DNA of 32,455 nt from Bacteroides sp. (GCA_011056635.1 DSEO01000097.1:1-32455); one strand, 5' to 3'. Positions 6,740-15,974 are shown, counted from the first letter of the stretch. A program made the numbers and translations. The notes: generated from the sequence alone by a model not told the origin.

Positions 6740-9418
6740 TTGCCTTGCCGGAATGCCATATACAGGATCCCAGTATTCCTTTTATGCTGTGGAATGATCG
6801 GTTGCAGTGTGGAAAAAAACACCTCGCTGAGCAGGAATTACCATAACCTGACCTCTCACTACAATATTTATTTTAATGGTTATGAGAGCTTTAAAAAAGG
6901 AATCGGACGGGCAAAATCTTCCGTCAAAAACGATTATACCCGTATTCTCAAGTTATTCTATTACGAGGACGAATCGGTCCATGGTGCCATCAATGCGGAT
7001 ATGCAGCGGGCCATTGACAAGGCCACCAAAGTAATCACCTATCATTCGATTACCGCCAAGCCAAAAGTGAAAGCGGGTGACCAGTCCTCCAAGCAGAAAG
7101 CCTTTTTTGAAAAAAGGGAATACAATAAGTGGGTGGATGACGCTTATATGCTGATGGGAATGGCCTACATGTACCAGGGGCAATACTTCCTGGCGGTGGA
7201 AACTTTCAAACATGTGCTGGTGACATTCCCGGAGGAAGAGATCCGGTTCCTCGCACTTACCTGGCTGGCGAGGGCTTACATCATGATCGGGGAAACAAGG
7301 GAAGCGGAGCGGCTGCTTTCATCTCTGTCCGGCGAAAGTGAATTCCCGGAAGATTACCTGGAAGCCTACCATACGACCTGGGCCGATTATTATATACGTG
7401 GGGAATCTCACCAGCGGGCGGCCGAACACCTGGAACAGGCTTTGGAAGCAAAAGGGGTGAAGAAAGATGAAAAGATCAGGTACACCTACATTCTTGCACA
7501 GCTGTATCAGGAAGCAGGACAGAACGACCTGGCGCTGGAGAAGTACAGGAAGGTAACCCGGTACAATCCGCCCTACGAGATGGCCTTCAATGCGCGGGTG
7601 AGCATGGCGGAAGTGTTTGAAGCCGGCAGCGGGAACAGTGGGGATTTGAAAAAATTACTGACGAAAATGCTCAGGGACAGCAAGAACAGGGAATACAAGG
7701 ACCAGATCTATTTTGCGCTGGGTAATATCGCGTTTGAACAGGGAGACAGGGAGGAGGCCATCGAATATTACCGGCTCTCGGTATCTTCCAGTGTGCAGAA
7801 CCATTTTCAGAAAGGTTACTCATCGCTGACCCTGGCTGAGATCTTCTACGAAGAACCCGATTATATGCTTTCAGCGGCTTATTATGATTCGGCCGTATCG
7901 TTTCTCAGCAGGGATTATCCGGGATACAGCAACCTGACCTCCCTTTCGGTAAGCCTCGGCGGCCTGGTCCGTTATGTGAATACGTTTGAGCTTGAAGACA
8001 GTCTCCAGATGCTTGCCGCACTTCCGGATGAGGAACGGCTGTCCGTCATTGACGGGATCATTGAGCAGGTAAAAAAGGAAGAGGAGGAAGCCAGGGAGGC
8101 TGAACAGCAGGCCATGCAGGACAGGGCTTTCAACCAGTCCATGCTTTTCAGCAACAGTCCGGCCGGAAGCGGGGGAGCGCAGCAGGGAGGTGCATGGTAT
8201 TTCTACAACCTGAATGCCAAGAGTTTCGGTCAGCCTGAATTCAGGATGAAGTGGGGCGACCGGACCCTTGAAGATAACTGGAGGAGAAGGAACAAGCAGA
8301 GTGCAGCTGCAATGACCGGCGGTGAGGGATCCGGGACAGATACCATCAACGGAGGCAGCGGCCCAAAGATCCTGGACAACAAATCCAGGGAGTATTACCT
8401 GGTCAGCATCCCCCTGAGCGACTCGGCCATGGAGCAGTCCCATTTGCGACTGGAGGACGCACTCTACCACATGGGACTGATCTATAAAGCGAATCTGCTG
8501 GATTACCAGGAAGCGGTCAACTCGTTTGAGGACCTGATGGAGCGGTACCCCCGCGGCAGGTATGCGGCTTCAGCCATGTACCATCTGCACGAGCTGTACA
8601 ATATCCTGCAGAAACCGGAGATGGCCCGGACCTATAAAGCCAGGTTGCTCGCGGAATATCCCGATTCACACCAGTCCAAGCTGCTGAACAATCCCAATTA
8701 CATCCGGGAACTGGAAGAAGAGGAACAAAAAGCGGTCCGCTTCTATGAGCAGGTGTATGCCCGTTATCAGGCAGGTGATTACCAGGCGGTGATCAACGAT
8801 GCCACCCGGGCCATGGAACAGTTCGAAGGTGACCCGCTGATTCCCAAGTTTAAGTATATCAGGGCACTTGCGACAGGGGCGGTCAACGGTAAAGAACTGA
8901 TGAAAACAGAGATGGATTCACTGATCGCACAGCATCCCGGGGTGGAAGAGAGTCTCAGGGCCCAGGAGATCGTGGATTATCTCTATGAGACATTTCCCGT
9001 GATCAAAGAAGCAGAAGAGGCCAGGGTGGCTGAAGAGATTTTCACCGCATACGATCCCGGACAACCCCACTATTTCCTGATCGCCCTCAGCAGTCAGGAG
9101 GATTTGAACCAGGTGAATTTTGATTTGTTAAACTATAACCTGGACCATTTCAATCAGTACAACCTGGAGATTGAGAAGATAGGTTTTTCGACAAATTACA
9201 ACTTACTGGTGATCAAGAAATTTAACAATGCAGAGGGAGCCTTTCGCTACCTGCGTGTGATCGAGGAGCAAAGCGATGAGATCCTGTCAGGCATTCCTCC
9301 TTCCCAGTACCGGATGATGATCATTTCCGTGGAAAACTTCGGTATCCTCTCGGAACAGAAAGCGATCAACCCGTATGATCTGTTCTATCAGAAACACTAT
9401 CAAAACCCGGAACAATGA
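6740..9418 (+). CDS. porW: Type IX secretion/gliding lipoprotein PorW/SprE (TPR repeats)
   Basis: A large 892-residue lipoprotein with many tetratricopeptide-like helical repeats (for example around residues 135-350 and 575-650). It matches the PorW/SprE family of type IX secretion, whose members contact the secretion machinery from the periplasmic side. The N-terminus is a signal peptide ending in GMIGC with C22 as the likely lipidated residue, followed by SLSRNYHNLTSHYNIYFNGYESF, the typical family opening. Only a TTG at 6740 keeps the whole signal peptide; the next ATG, at residue 19, would destroy it. A stretch rich in E, Q and A (around 435-460) and a Gly/Ser-rich linker lie mid-protein. 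The stop overlaps the porX start in ATGA, suggesting translational coupling. Confidence 0.88.
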   Translation: MPCRNAIYRIPVFLLCCGMIGCSVEKNTSLSRNYHNLTSHYNIYFNGYESFKKGIGRAKSSVKNDYTRILKLFYYEDESVHGAINADMQRAIDKATKVITYHSITAKPKVKAGDQSSKQKAFFEKREYNKWVDDAYMLMGMAYMYQGQYFLAVETFKHVLVTFPEEEIRFLALTWLARAYIMIGETREAERLLSSLSGESEFPEDYLEAYHTTWADYYIRGESHQRAAEHLEQALEAKGVKKDEKIRYTYILAQLYQEAGQNDLALEKYRKVTRYNPPYEMAFNARVSMAEVFEAGSGNSGDLKKLLTKMLRDSKNREYKDQIYFALGNIAFEQGDREEAIEYYRLSVSSSVQNHFQKGYSSLTLAEIFYEEPDYMLSAAYYDSAVSFLSRDYPGYSNLTSLSVSLGGLVRYVNTFELEDSLQMLAALPDEERLSVIDGIIEQVKKEEEEAREAEQQAMQDRAFNQSMLFSNSPAGSGGAQQGGAWYFYNLNAKSFGQPEFRMKWGDRTLEDNWRRRNKQSAAAMTGGEGSGTDTINGGSGPKILDNKSREYYLVSIPLSDSAMEQSHLRLEDALYHMGLIYKANLLDYQEAVNSFEDLMERYPRGRYAASAMYHLHELYNILQKPEMARTYKARLLAEYPDSHQSKLLNNPNYIRELEEEEQKAVRFYEQVYARYQAGDYQAVINDATRAMEQFEGDPLIPKFKYIRALATGAVNGKELMKTEMDSLIAQHPGVEESLRAQEIVDYLYETFPVIKEAEEARVAEEIFTAYDPGQPHYFLIALSSQEDLNQVNFDLLNYNLDHFNQYNLEIEKIGFSTNYNLLVIKKFNNAEGAFRYLRVIEEQSDEILSGIPPSQYRMMIISVENFGILSEQKAINPYDLFYQKHYQNPEQ

Positions 9419-10971
9419 CCCGGAAAATCCATATCCTGTGGACCGATGATGAGATCGATTTGCTGAAGCCTTATATCCTTTTCCTGGAGGAGAGGGATTA
9501 CCGGGTGACCACTGCAGCCAACGGGACCGATGCCATCATGCTGGTGCAGGAAAACGATTTCGACCTGATTTTCCTGGATGAGAACATGCCGGGGCTTTCA
9601 GGCCTGGAAACCCTGGACGAGATCAAGAACCTGGCTCCTTCCACACCGGTGGTCATGATCACCAAGAATGAGGAGGAGGATATCATGGATGAAGCCCTGG
9701 GCAGCAAGATCTCCGATTACCTGATCAAACCGGTAAATCCCAAGCAGATCCTGCTTTCGATCAAGAAAAACATTGATACCAAAAGGCTGGTGACCGAAAA
9801 AACCACCTCCAGCTACCAGTCCCAGTTCGGCCAGATCGGTCTGCAGATCAATCAGGCGGCCAGCTTTGAGGACTGGGTGAAAATCTACACCAGGCTGGTA
9901 TACTGGGAAAAAGAGTTTGAAGAGAGTGGTACCGGGGGAATGGAGGAGGTACTCAGACTGCAGAAATCGGAAGCAAACAATGAATTCGCCAGGTTTATCC
10001 GTTCCAATTACCTGCACTGGTTCAAAGGAGGTTCAGACACCCGGCCGCTGGTGTCCCCGGATGTGTTCACACAAAAAGTGTTCCCGATGCTTGACCAGAA
10101 CAGGGTGGTGGTCCTGGTGATCGATAATCTCCGCTATGACCAGTGGAAGATCATTGAACAGGAAATTGCAGAACTTTTCAGGACGGAGGAAGAAACCGTT
10201 TTTTGCAGCATCCTTCCCACAGCCACCCAGTTTGCGCGCAATGCCATGTTCGCAGGGCTCATGCCCGGAGAGATCCGGGAACGTTACCCGCAGTTCTGGG
10301 TGGATGAAAATGAAGAAGGGGGAAAGAACGCCTTCGAAGAGGATCTCTGCATGGCACAGATGCAACGGCTGGGAATCCGGGCATCATTTCACTATGAAAA
10401 GATCAATAACCAGCGAGCCGGAAAAAAACTGCTGGAACGGACCGCAGACCTGCTCAATTTCGACCTCAATATACTGGTCTATAACTTTGTGGACATGCTC
10501 TCCCATGCCCGGACAGAGATAGAGATGATCCGGGAGCTGGCCTTCGATGAATCAGCCTACAGATCGTTGATCCACAGCTGGTTTCAGCATTCTTACCTGA
10601 ACGATCTGTTAAAACAGCTGACCCAGCACGAGCTCAAACTGGTCATCACCACGGATCATGGTGCGGTCAGGGTGACAAACCCGGTGAAAGTGATCGGGGA
10701 CCGGAACACTTCTGTCAACCTGCGCTACAAACAGGGCAAAAATCTGAATTACAATCCCAAAGAAGTTTTTGAGGTTTTGAAACCCGGCGAGGTATTCCTG
10801 CCCAGTCCCCACATGAGTACCAGCTACATTTTCGCCATGAACAATGATTTCATGGTCTACCCCAACAATTACAATCATTTTGTAAATCACTACCGGAATA
10901 CCTTTCAGCATGGGGGAATCTCCATGGAGGAAATGCTGGTGCCTGTATCCATCCTGACTCCCACACGCTGA
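9415..10971 (+). CDS. porX: Type IX secretion response regulator PorX with PglZ domain
   Basis: A response regulator with a receiver domain (residues 1-125: acidic D11/D12, phospho-acceptor D55 in IFLDENMPG, conserved K in YLIKPVNP), a helical linker, and a C-terminal PglZ domain of the alkaline phosphatase superfamily. Metal and nucleophile candidates are D237 (VIDNLRYD), T271 in LPTATQF, D and H of NFVDMLSHAR, and DH in ITTDHGA. In Porphyromonas PorX works with the sensor PorY to control type IX secretion, and its PglZ domain is reported to hydrolyse oligonucleotides. The 518-residue length is normal. It overlaps porW by 4 bp, and tsaE starts 2 bp after its stop. No sensor kinase is in the window. 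Confidence 0.95.
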   Translation: MTRKIHILWTDDEIDLLKPYILFLEERDYRVTTAANGTDAIMLVQENDFDLIFLDENMPGLSGLETLDEIKNLAPSTPVVMITKNEEEDIMDEALGSKISDYLIKPVNPKQILLSIKKNIDTKRLVTEKTTSSYQSQFGQIGLQINQAASFEDWVKIYTRLVYWEKEFEESGTGGMEEVLRLQKSEANNEFARFIRSNYLHWFKGGSDTRPLVSPDVFTQKVFPMLDQNRVVVLVIDNLRYDQWKIIEQEIAELFRTEEETVFCSILPTATQFARNAMFAGLMPGEIRERYPQFWVDENEEGGKNAFEEDLCMAQMQRLGIRASFHYEKINNQRAGKKLLERTADLLNFDLNILVYNFVDMLSHARTEIEMIRELAFDESAYRSLIHSWFQHSYLNDLLKQLTQHELKLVITTDHGAVRVTNPVKVIGDRNTSVNLRYKQGKNLNYNPKEVFEVLKPGEVFLPSPHMSTSYIFAMNNDFMVYPNNYNHFVNHYRNTFQHGGISMEEMLVPVSILTPTR

Positions 10972-10973
10972 TC

Positions 10974-11387
10974 ATGCAGTCTGTCTCCATTGATTCTCTC
11001 GCCCGGATCCATCATGCGGCCGGTGAATTCCTGGAAGCTGCAGGAGGCAGGCAGGTCATCGCCCTGTCGGGAGAACTGGGTGCAGGTAAGACCACCTTCA
11101 TCCAGGCCATGTGCAGGATACTGGGTGTCAAAGGGGAGGTGACCAGTCCCACTTTTACCCTGGTCAACGAGTATTTTACCCTTGACGGTCAGTCCATTTA
11201 CCACATTGACCTTTACCGGATCGAACATGAAGAGGAGTTGTATGATATGGGGTACGAGGAATATCTCTATTCCGGATCCCGCTGTTTCATCGAGTGGCCT
11301 GAAAGAGCCGACCATCTGATCCCCCAGGACGCGCTCAGGGCGGAGATGATCGTAAAACCGGACGGCTCCAGGGAAATCAGGTTCTGA
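10974..11387 (+). CDS. tsaE: tRNA threonylcarbamoyladenosine biosynthesis ATPase TsaE
   Basis: Small ATPase that works with TsaB/TsaD to make the t6A37 modification in ANN-decoding tRNAs. The Walker A motif GELGAGKTT is at residues 33-41. VTSPTFTLVNEY and IYHIDLYRIE are the family signatures, and CFIEWPER near residue 105 is the expected Trp/Glu block. The 137-residue length is normal. It begins 2 bp after porX, so it is probably in the porW-porX transcript, an order common in Bacteroidota. Confidence 0.95.
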   Translation: MQSVSIDSLARIHHAAGEFLEAAGGRQVIALSGELGAGKTTFIQAMCRILGVKGEVTSPTFTLVNEYFTLDGQSIYHIDLYRIEHEEELYDMGYEEYLYSGSRCFIEWPERADHLIPQDALRAEMIVKPDGSREIRF

Positions 11388-11408
11388 AGAGGCTATCGGA
11401 AATTTCAC

Positions 11409-11439
11409 TTGACTTAACCGGGTATTTATGTTATTTTAG
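11409..11439 (+). promoter_or_regulatory. Candidate promoter for ald
   Basis: TTG (11409-11411), 20-nt spacer, TATTTTAG (11432-11439), which matches TAnnTTTG except for one position. It sits 25 bp before the ald ATG in a short AT-rich gap after tsaE. Confidence 0.5.
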
Positions 11440-11463
11440 GCTACCCTTAAAACAGTCTGTTCG

Positions 11464-12687
11464 ATGGAAAAACCCGGATCATCCGCATTCAGTCTCCACA
11501 TGGAAGGCTTGATGCCCCAGGAGGAAATGCTAGAAGTGGGGAATAAGCAAAAGCAATTAAAAATTGGAATCCCTTCGGAGGACCATCCTGTAGAAAGCCG
11601 TGTCCCCATTACACCGGAGGCAGTGGAGATCCTCACCGCTCACGGTCACGAGGTAATGCTGGAAAAGGAAGCGGGGAAGGCGGCCAATTATATGGACCGG
11701 GATTATTCGGAAAAGGGAGGCATCATCTCGGAAAGCCGGCAGGAAGTTTTCAGGGTAAGCGACATCCTCCTGAAGATCAGTCCCCCGACCCTTGAAGAGA
11801 TCAGCTGGATGAAGGAAAGACAGACCCTGCTCTCTTCTTTCCAGGTCCATGCCCACCGGGATGAAAACTATATCAGAGGTTTGATGGAAAAAAAAGTCAC
11901 CGCCATCGCTTTTGAAAATATCCAGGATGAAAACAAGTGTTTTCCGGCCGTAAGAAGCATGAGCGCCATTGCCGGGACCACCAGCATCCTCATTGCAGCG
12001 GAATACCTGAGTAACATGCACGGTGGCAAAGGGGTCATGCTGGGGGGCATCACGGGGATCACCCCCACCGAGGTGGTCATCCTGGGTGCGGGGACGGTGG
12101 CCGAATATGCGGTCAGGGCCGCCATGGGCGTGGGTTCGGCGGTGAAGGTCTTCGATCACTCGATCCATCGCCTCAGGAGATTGCAGGGAGCGGTGGGACA
12201 AATGATACCCACCTCCATTTTCCATCCCAGGGTCATCATGAAAGCCCTCAGGTCGGCGGATGTGCTGATCGGTGCCATGCGAATGAATGAAAACCAGCCT
12301 TCGTTTTTTATCACGGAGGAGATGGTGAAGCAGATGAAAAAGGGTTCCGTGATCATCGATATCAGTATCGACAGGGGCGGATGCATCGAAACTTCCCAAT
12401 TGCGGACCCAGGTTGACCCGGTATTTGAAAAACATGGCGTGATCCATTACTGTGTTCCCAATATCCCATCCAGGGTGGCACGTACCGCATCCATCGCTAT
12501 CAGCAATGTATTTGCACCCCTGATCGTGGAAATCGGCCGGCTCGGAGAGATGAGCAAACACCTGAAGGAAAACAAAGGCCTCAGGCACGGAGTTTATCTT
12601 TACAACGGGATCCTTACCAGCGAGGCCATCGGTCAGCGGTTCGGCATCCCCTCAAAAGATATTGATTTATTGATGGCAGCATTTTAA
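11464..12687 (+). CDS. ald: Alanine dehydrogenase
   Basis: NAD-dependent enzyme interconverting L-alanine and pyruvate plus ammonia. KIGIPSED...ESRVPITPEAV opens the catalytic domain, and a conserved His lies in FQVHAHRDENY. DENKCFPAVRSMSAIAGT is a family block, and VVILGAGTVAEYAVRAAMG (around residue 200) is the Rossmann loop. The product is 407 residues, longer than the roughly 370 of Bacillus Ald, mainly because about 32 residues precede KIGIP; my recollection is that Bacteroidota homologues often carry such an extension. A start further in cannot be excluded, but the first ATG fits the promoter. The related AlaDh/PNT proteins (transhydrogenase alpha, lysine-type dehydrogenases) are the main alternative. 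Confidence 0.87.
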   Translation: MEKPGSSAFSLHMEGLMPQEEMLEVGNKQKQLKIGIPSEDHPVESRVPITPEAVEILTAHGHEVMLEKEAGKAANYMDRDYSEKGGIISESRQEVFRVSDILLKISPPTLEEISWMKERQTLLSSFQVHAHRDENYIRGLMEKKVTAIAFENIQDENKCFPAVRSMSAIAGTTSILIAAEYLSNMHGGKGVMLGGITGITPTEVVILGAGTVAEYAVRAAMGVGSAVKVFDHSIHRLRRLQGAVGQMIPTSIFHPRVIMKALRSADVLIGAMRMNENQPSFFITEEMVKQMKKGSVIIDISIDRGGCIETSQLRTQVDPVFEKHGVIHYCVPNIPSRVARTASIAISNVFAPLIVEIGRLGEMSKHLKENKGLRHGVYLYNGILTSEAIGQRFGIPSKDIDLLMAAF

Positions 12688-12689
12688 CT

Positions 12690-13259
12690 ATGAGGAGGAT
12701 ATACAGGAGATGGTTCAGATTCACCGTGGCTTTTCTGTTCATCATGACGGCAGGAGGATGCGACGGCTGGTTCGGTCCGGAAAAAAGCGGTGAGATCCGG
12801 CTGAGTTCCCAGTTATTCGGGAGTGAAAACTTTTACCTGTACGGTTACGGGTATGAACAGGCTGAATATTACAGGTATCGGTTCGAGGGTGAGCCGATCC
12901 CGGATATCATCAATGAAGCGTACCGCGTGATCGAGGACGGAGAAGTGAAGGTTCTGCCCGGATTCAATATACCGGCACAGGTGAACGGCTTTGCGCTGGT
13001 GGGAGAGTTCCTTTCGCTGGAGGAAGCACGCACATTTTACAATGACTACAGGAATGTGGAGGAAGGGCTTCAGTATGAAACCATCAGCGACACGGTTGAG
13101 CAATACCAGGTATGGATACAAAAAACATCAGCGGGGAATTATGTGAAATTAATGGTGAAGGAGATAGAAACCCTCCAGGGTGAATCCGGGGATGCATACA
13201 GTGAGGTTACCCTGGAATATACTTACCAGCCCGATGGTTCCACGGAATTCCCCGATTGA
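12690..13259 (+). CDS. Hypothetical lipoprotein
   Basis: I do not recognise this family. The 189-residue product starts with a basic N-region (RRIYRRWFR), a hydrophobic core and TAGGC, making C24 the likely lipidated Cys, though the -3 residue is Ala rather than the usual Leu. The mature part is rich in Tyr and acidic residues (FYLYGYGYEQAEYYRYRFEGE), which suggests a beta-rich exported domain. It starts 2 bp after ald and GAGGAGG lies just inside the gene, so co-transcription with ald is likely. Its stop codon lies inside the candidate promoter of the following symporter. Confidence 0.75.
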   Translation: MRRIYRRWFRFTVAFLFIMTAGGCDGWFGPEKSGEIRLSSQLFGSENFYLYGYGYEQAEYYRYRFEGEPIPDIINEAYRVIEDGEVKVLPGFNIPAQVNGFALVGEFLSLEEARTFYNDYRNVEEGLQYETISDTVEQYQVWIQKTSAGNYVKLMVKEIETLQGESGDAYSEVTLEYTYQPDGSTEFPD

Positions 13260-13286
13260 TGGGGATAACCATTTTTTCTATATTAG
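13256..13286 (+). promoter_or_regulatory. Candidate promoter for the symporter gene
   Basis: TTG (13256-13258), 20-nt spacer and TATATTAG (13279-13286) closely resemble the ald promoter (same spacing, same TTAG ending). The ATG lies only 3 nt beyond the -7 element, so transcription from here would begin at or near the start codon. Confidence 0.42.
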
Positions 13287-13289
13287 GGG

Positions 13290-14723
13290 ATGAATTTTGC
13301 GCTCATTGGTTTTATTTTTTACCTGGTGGTGATCCTGGTCGTTGGATTTATCACCTACCGCAGAAACAAATCACACAGGGATTTTTTCATTGCAGGGAGA
13401 CAGCTGAATCCATGGGTTGTGGCTTTCTCCGAAAGAGCTTCCGGCGAAAGTGCCTGGTTATTGCTCGGATTACCAGGGGCGGCGTATGCATCGGGATTGC
13501 TTGAATTCTGGACGGCTCTGGGATGTGTCTCCGGGATCATCTTTTACTGGTTTGTCATTGCCCGGGAATTACGCCAGCAGAGTGAACAATACGAAGCCAT
13601 CACCCTTCCCACATTTCTTGCCGGCAGGTTTGAGAAGGGACAGCCGGCGATCCGGGTGCTGGCCACCTTCATCATAATTTTCTTCTTTATTTTCTACCTG
13701 TCCGCGCAGTTCAACGGGGCGGGAAAGATCCTCAATGTCACGTTCGGTCTCAGTCAGACCACGGGAATGATCATCGGGGCGATGGTCATCATTTTTTACA
13801 CGATGATGGGGGGATTTTTCGCAGTGGCATGGACCGACCTGATCCAGGGCATTATCATGATCGGCACCCTGGTGGTACTGCCCCTGGTCGGTCTGGTGGA
13901 GTTGCTGGAGGTCAGCGACGGGTCCAGGCCGTTTGCGGGACTGGTGGCCCGGGAAGGTCATGCGCTTGGTTCATTCACGGGCGGTCAGACCGGCTGGGCG
14001 GCAGCAGCTTTAATTATCAGTGGTTTGAGCTGGGCTTTCGGGTATATGGGGCAGCCCCATCTGCTGACCAGGTTCATGTCCATCCGGTCAGCTGAAAAAA
14101 TAAGGATATCACGAAGGATCGCCATCGCATGGGCGATCCCCGCATTTTCGGGGGCTTTAATGATCGGGGTAATCGGTGCGGCCCTTTACGGCCAGGGAAT
14201 GTTCGATGACATTGAAAAAGTAATGCCCCACCTGGCCAATGAACTGCTTCCGGCCTGGCTTGCCGGCATCTTTGTGAGTGGCGCCATTGCTGCGATGATG
14301 TCCACGGCTGACAGCCAGCTGCTGGTCATCAGTTCTTCCGTGATCGAGGATTTTTTTCACCGGACGCTGAAGCAGGAAGCGGGAGACCGGGCGCTGCTCA
14401 GGGGAAGCCGGATCATCACCATTGTTGTCGGATTGACCGGATTCATCATTGCGCTGACTTCTGATAAACTGATTTTTTCAATGGTCTCTTATGCCTGGGC
14501 GGGACTGGGTTCCTCATTCGGTCCGGCGGTCCTTCTGTTGCTCACCTGGAAGCGGGTGACATACCAGGGAGTGATTGCAGGGATGGTCACCGGGTTTGTA
14601 TCCACGGTGATCTGGTCCGAGATGCCGGCACTGGATGCAGTGATCAGCGTAAGATTCGTGTCCTGGGTGCTTGCCTTTCTTGCCGTCTGGATCGTAAGCC
14701 GGATGACATCCAAAAACTCCTGA
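13290..14723 (+). CDS. putP: Sodium:solute symporter, PutP-like (sodium/proline type)
   Basis: Inner-membrane sodium-coupled transporter of the SSS family, 477 residues with about 13 hydrophobic helices. The block SERASGESAWLLLGLPGAAY (around residues 46-65) corresponds to the PutP sodium/substrate-binding region, and ISGLSWAFGYMGQPHLLTRFM is the characteristic PutP segment. Proline is therefore the best substrate guess, but pantothenate or other solutes are possible. An in-frame TAG ends 3 nt before the ATG at 13290, so no earlier start exists, and the next GTGs fall within the first membrane helix. Only AGGGG directly abutting the ATG could act as a ribosome site. Confidence 0.88.
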   Translation: MNFALIGFIFYLVVILVVGFITYRRNKSHRDFFIAGRQLNPWVVAFSERASGESAWLLLGLPGAAYASGLLEFWTALGCVSGIIFYWFVIARELRQQSEQYEAITLPTFLAGRFEKGQPAIRVLATFIIIFFFIFYLSAQFNGAGKILNVTFGLSQTTGMIIGAMVIIFYTMMGGFFAVAWTDLIQGIIMIGTLVVLPLVGLVELLEVSDGSRPFAGLVAREGHALGSFTGGQTGWAAAALIISGLSWAFGYMGQPHLLTRFMSIRSAEKIRISRRIAIAWAIPAFSGALMIGVIGAALYGQGMFDDIEKVMPHLANELLPAWLAGIFVSGAIAAMMSTADSQLLVISSSVIEDFFHRTLKQEAGDRALLRGSRIITIVVGLTGFIIALTSDKLIFSMVSYAWAGLGSSFGPAVLLLLTWKRVTYQGVIAGMVTGFVSTVIWSEMPALDAVISVRFVSWVLAFLAVWIVSRMTSKNS

Positions 14724-14732
14724 ACCGGATGG

Positions 14733-15974
14733 ATGATGCGGATTCTCTATGATATAGCGATCAGGTTCTACTGGATGGGGATCCTGGTCGCTTCGGCCTG
14801 GAACCGGAAAGCCAGGATGTGGATCCGGGGCAGGAGAGGCTGGCGGGCGCATCTTGCCGCGGCCTTTCAGGAAGGGGACCGGATCATATGGTTCCACTGT
14901 GCCTCCCTGGGAGAATTTGAACAGGGCAGACCCCTGATCGAGGGAATCCGGAAACGGTTCCCCGGTCACCGGATCCTGCTCACATTCTTCTCCCCTTCGG
15001 GGTATGAGAAGCGGAAAAACTATGAAGGGGCGGATTATGTAATGTACCTGCCGCTGGATACGGCGAGGAACGCAGCCGGAATGATCGGGTCCCTCTCCCT
15101 GGAAATGGTGTTTTTTATCAAATACGAATTCTGGTATCATTATCTTCACAGGCTGAAAAAAGAGGCCATTCCCCTCTACCTTGCATCGGGAAGTTTCCGT
15201 CCTGACCAGTTGTTCTTTCAAGGGTACGGACGATGGTACCGGAAATTCCTGGAATGTTTCACGCATATTTATGTCCAGCATGCCGCTTCAAAAAAATTGC
15301 TGGAGAATGCCGGTATTCATTCGGTCAGTGTGGCAGGAGATACCAGGTTTGACAGGGTGAACAGTGTGGTGAAGGCGGATTTTTCACACCCCGCACTGGA
15401 AGCGTGGACCCGCGGATCGAGGGTGATCGTTGCAGGCAGTGTCTGGGAGAAAGATATGCAGTTACTGGAGTATGCGTTCCGGGAGTTGTCCGATGATATC
15501 AGGTGGATCATTGCACCCCACGAAGTTGGCGGAGGACACCTGGAGCATATCCGGCGCCACTTTCCCGATGCTGCGTCATTTACGGAATCAGGAGAGGGTG
15601 TTCCGGCGGGAACCCGGGTGGTAATCGTGGACAGCATCGGCCAGCTATCCTATTTATACAGGTTCGGTACCCTGGCCTATATCGGAGGCGGATTCGGGAA
15701 AGGGATCCACAACGTTTTGGAAGCCGCCGCATACGGATTGCCCGTGGTTTTCGGTCCCCGTTACGAAAAGTTCAAAGAAGCGGTGGAATTGTCCGCGCTG
15801 GGGGCTGCCTTCCCTGTCTCCCACAGAGAAGCCCTGTTATCCACACTTTGTCAACAGCTCGAAAATCCAGACCTGTTGAAAACCGCTTCTGAAACAGCCC
15901 GCAGGTACGTTGCTGAAAGGCTTGGATCCACCGCCTTCATTATTGATAACGTGTGCAAAAAATATGGAGTGTAA
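14733..15974 (+). CDS. waaA: 3-deoxy-D-manno-octulosonic acid (Kdo) transferase
   Basis: Transfers Kdo from CMP-Kdo to lipid A precursor on the inner face of the inner membrane, the first step of the LPS core. It is 413 residues with an N-terminal membrane anchor (about residues 5-22). IIWFHCASLGEFEQGRPL carries the predicted catalytic E61, IKYEFWYHY follows, and YIGGGFGKGIHNVLEAAAYG is the GT-B nucleotide-sugar site. Two adjacent ATGs (14733, 14736) are possible starts. It begins 9 bp after the symporter and may be co-transcribed with it. Confidence 0.93.
   Translation: MMRILYDIAIRFYWMGILVASAWNRKARMWIRGRRGWRAHLAAAFQEGDRIIWFHCASLGEFEQGRPLIEGIRKRFPGHRILLTFFSPSGYEKRKNYEGADYVMYLPLDTARNAAGMIGSLSLEMVFFIKYEFWYHYLHRLKKEAIPLYLASGSFRPDQLFFQGYGRWYRKFLECFTHIYVQHAASKKLLENAGIHSVSVAGDTRFDRVNSVVKADFSHPALEAWTRGSRVIVAGSVWEKDMQLLEYAFRELSDDIRWIIAPHEVGGGHLEHIRRHFPDAASFTESGEGVPAGTRVVIVDSIGQLSYLYRFGTLAYIGGGFGKGIHNVLEAAAYGLPVVFGPRYEKFKEAVELSALGAAFPVSHREALLSTLCQQLENPDLLKTASETARRYVAERLGSTAFIIDNVCKKYGV

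Noticed and set aside
11557-12588. Open frame of 343 codons antisense to alanine dehydrogenase
   Set aside because: It mirrors the strong ald gene, has no recognisable domain, and His/Asp/Gly-rich composition typical of antisense reading. Similar antisense frames over mrp, trmB and nrdJ were rejected for the same reason.
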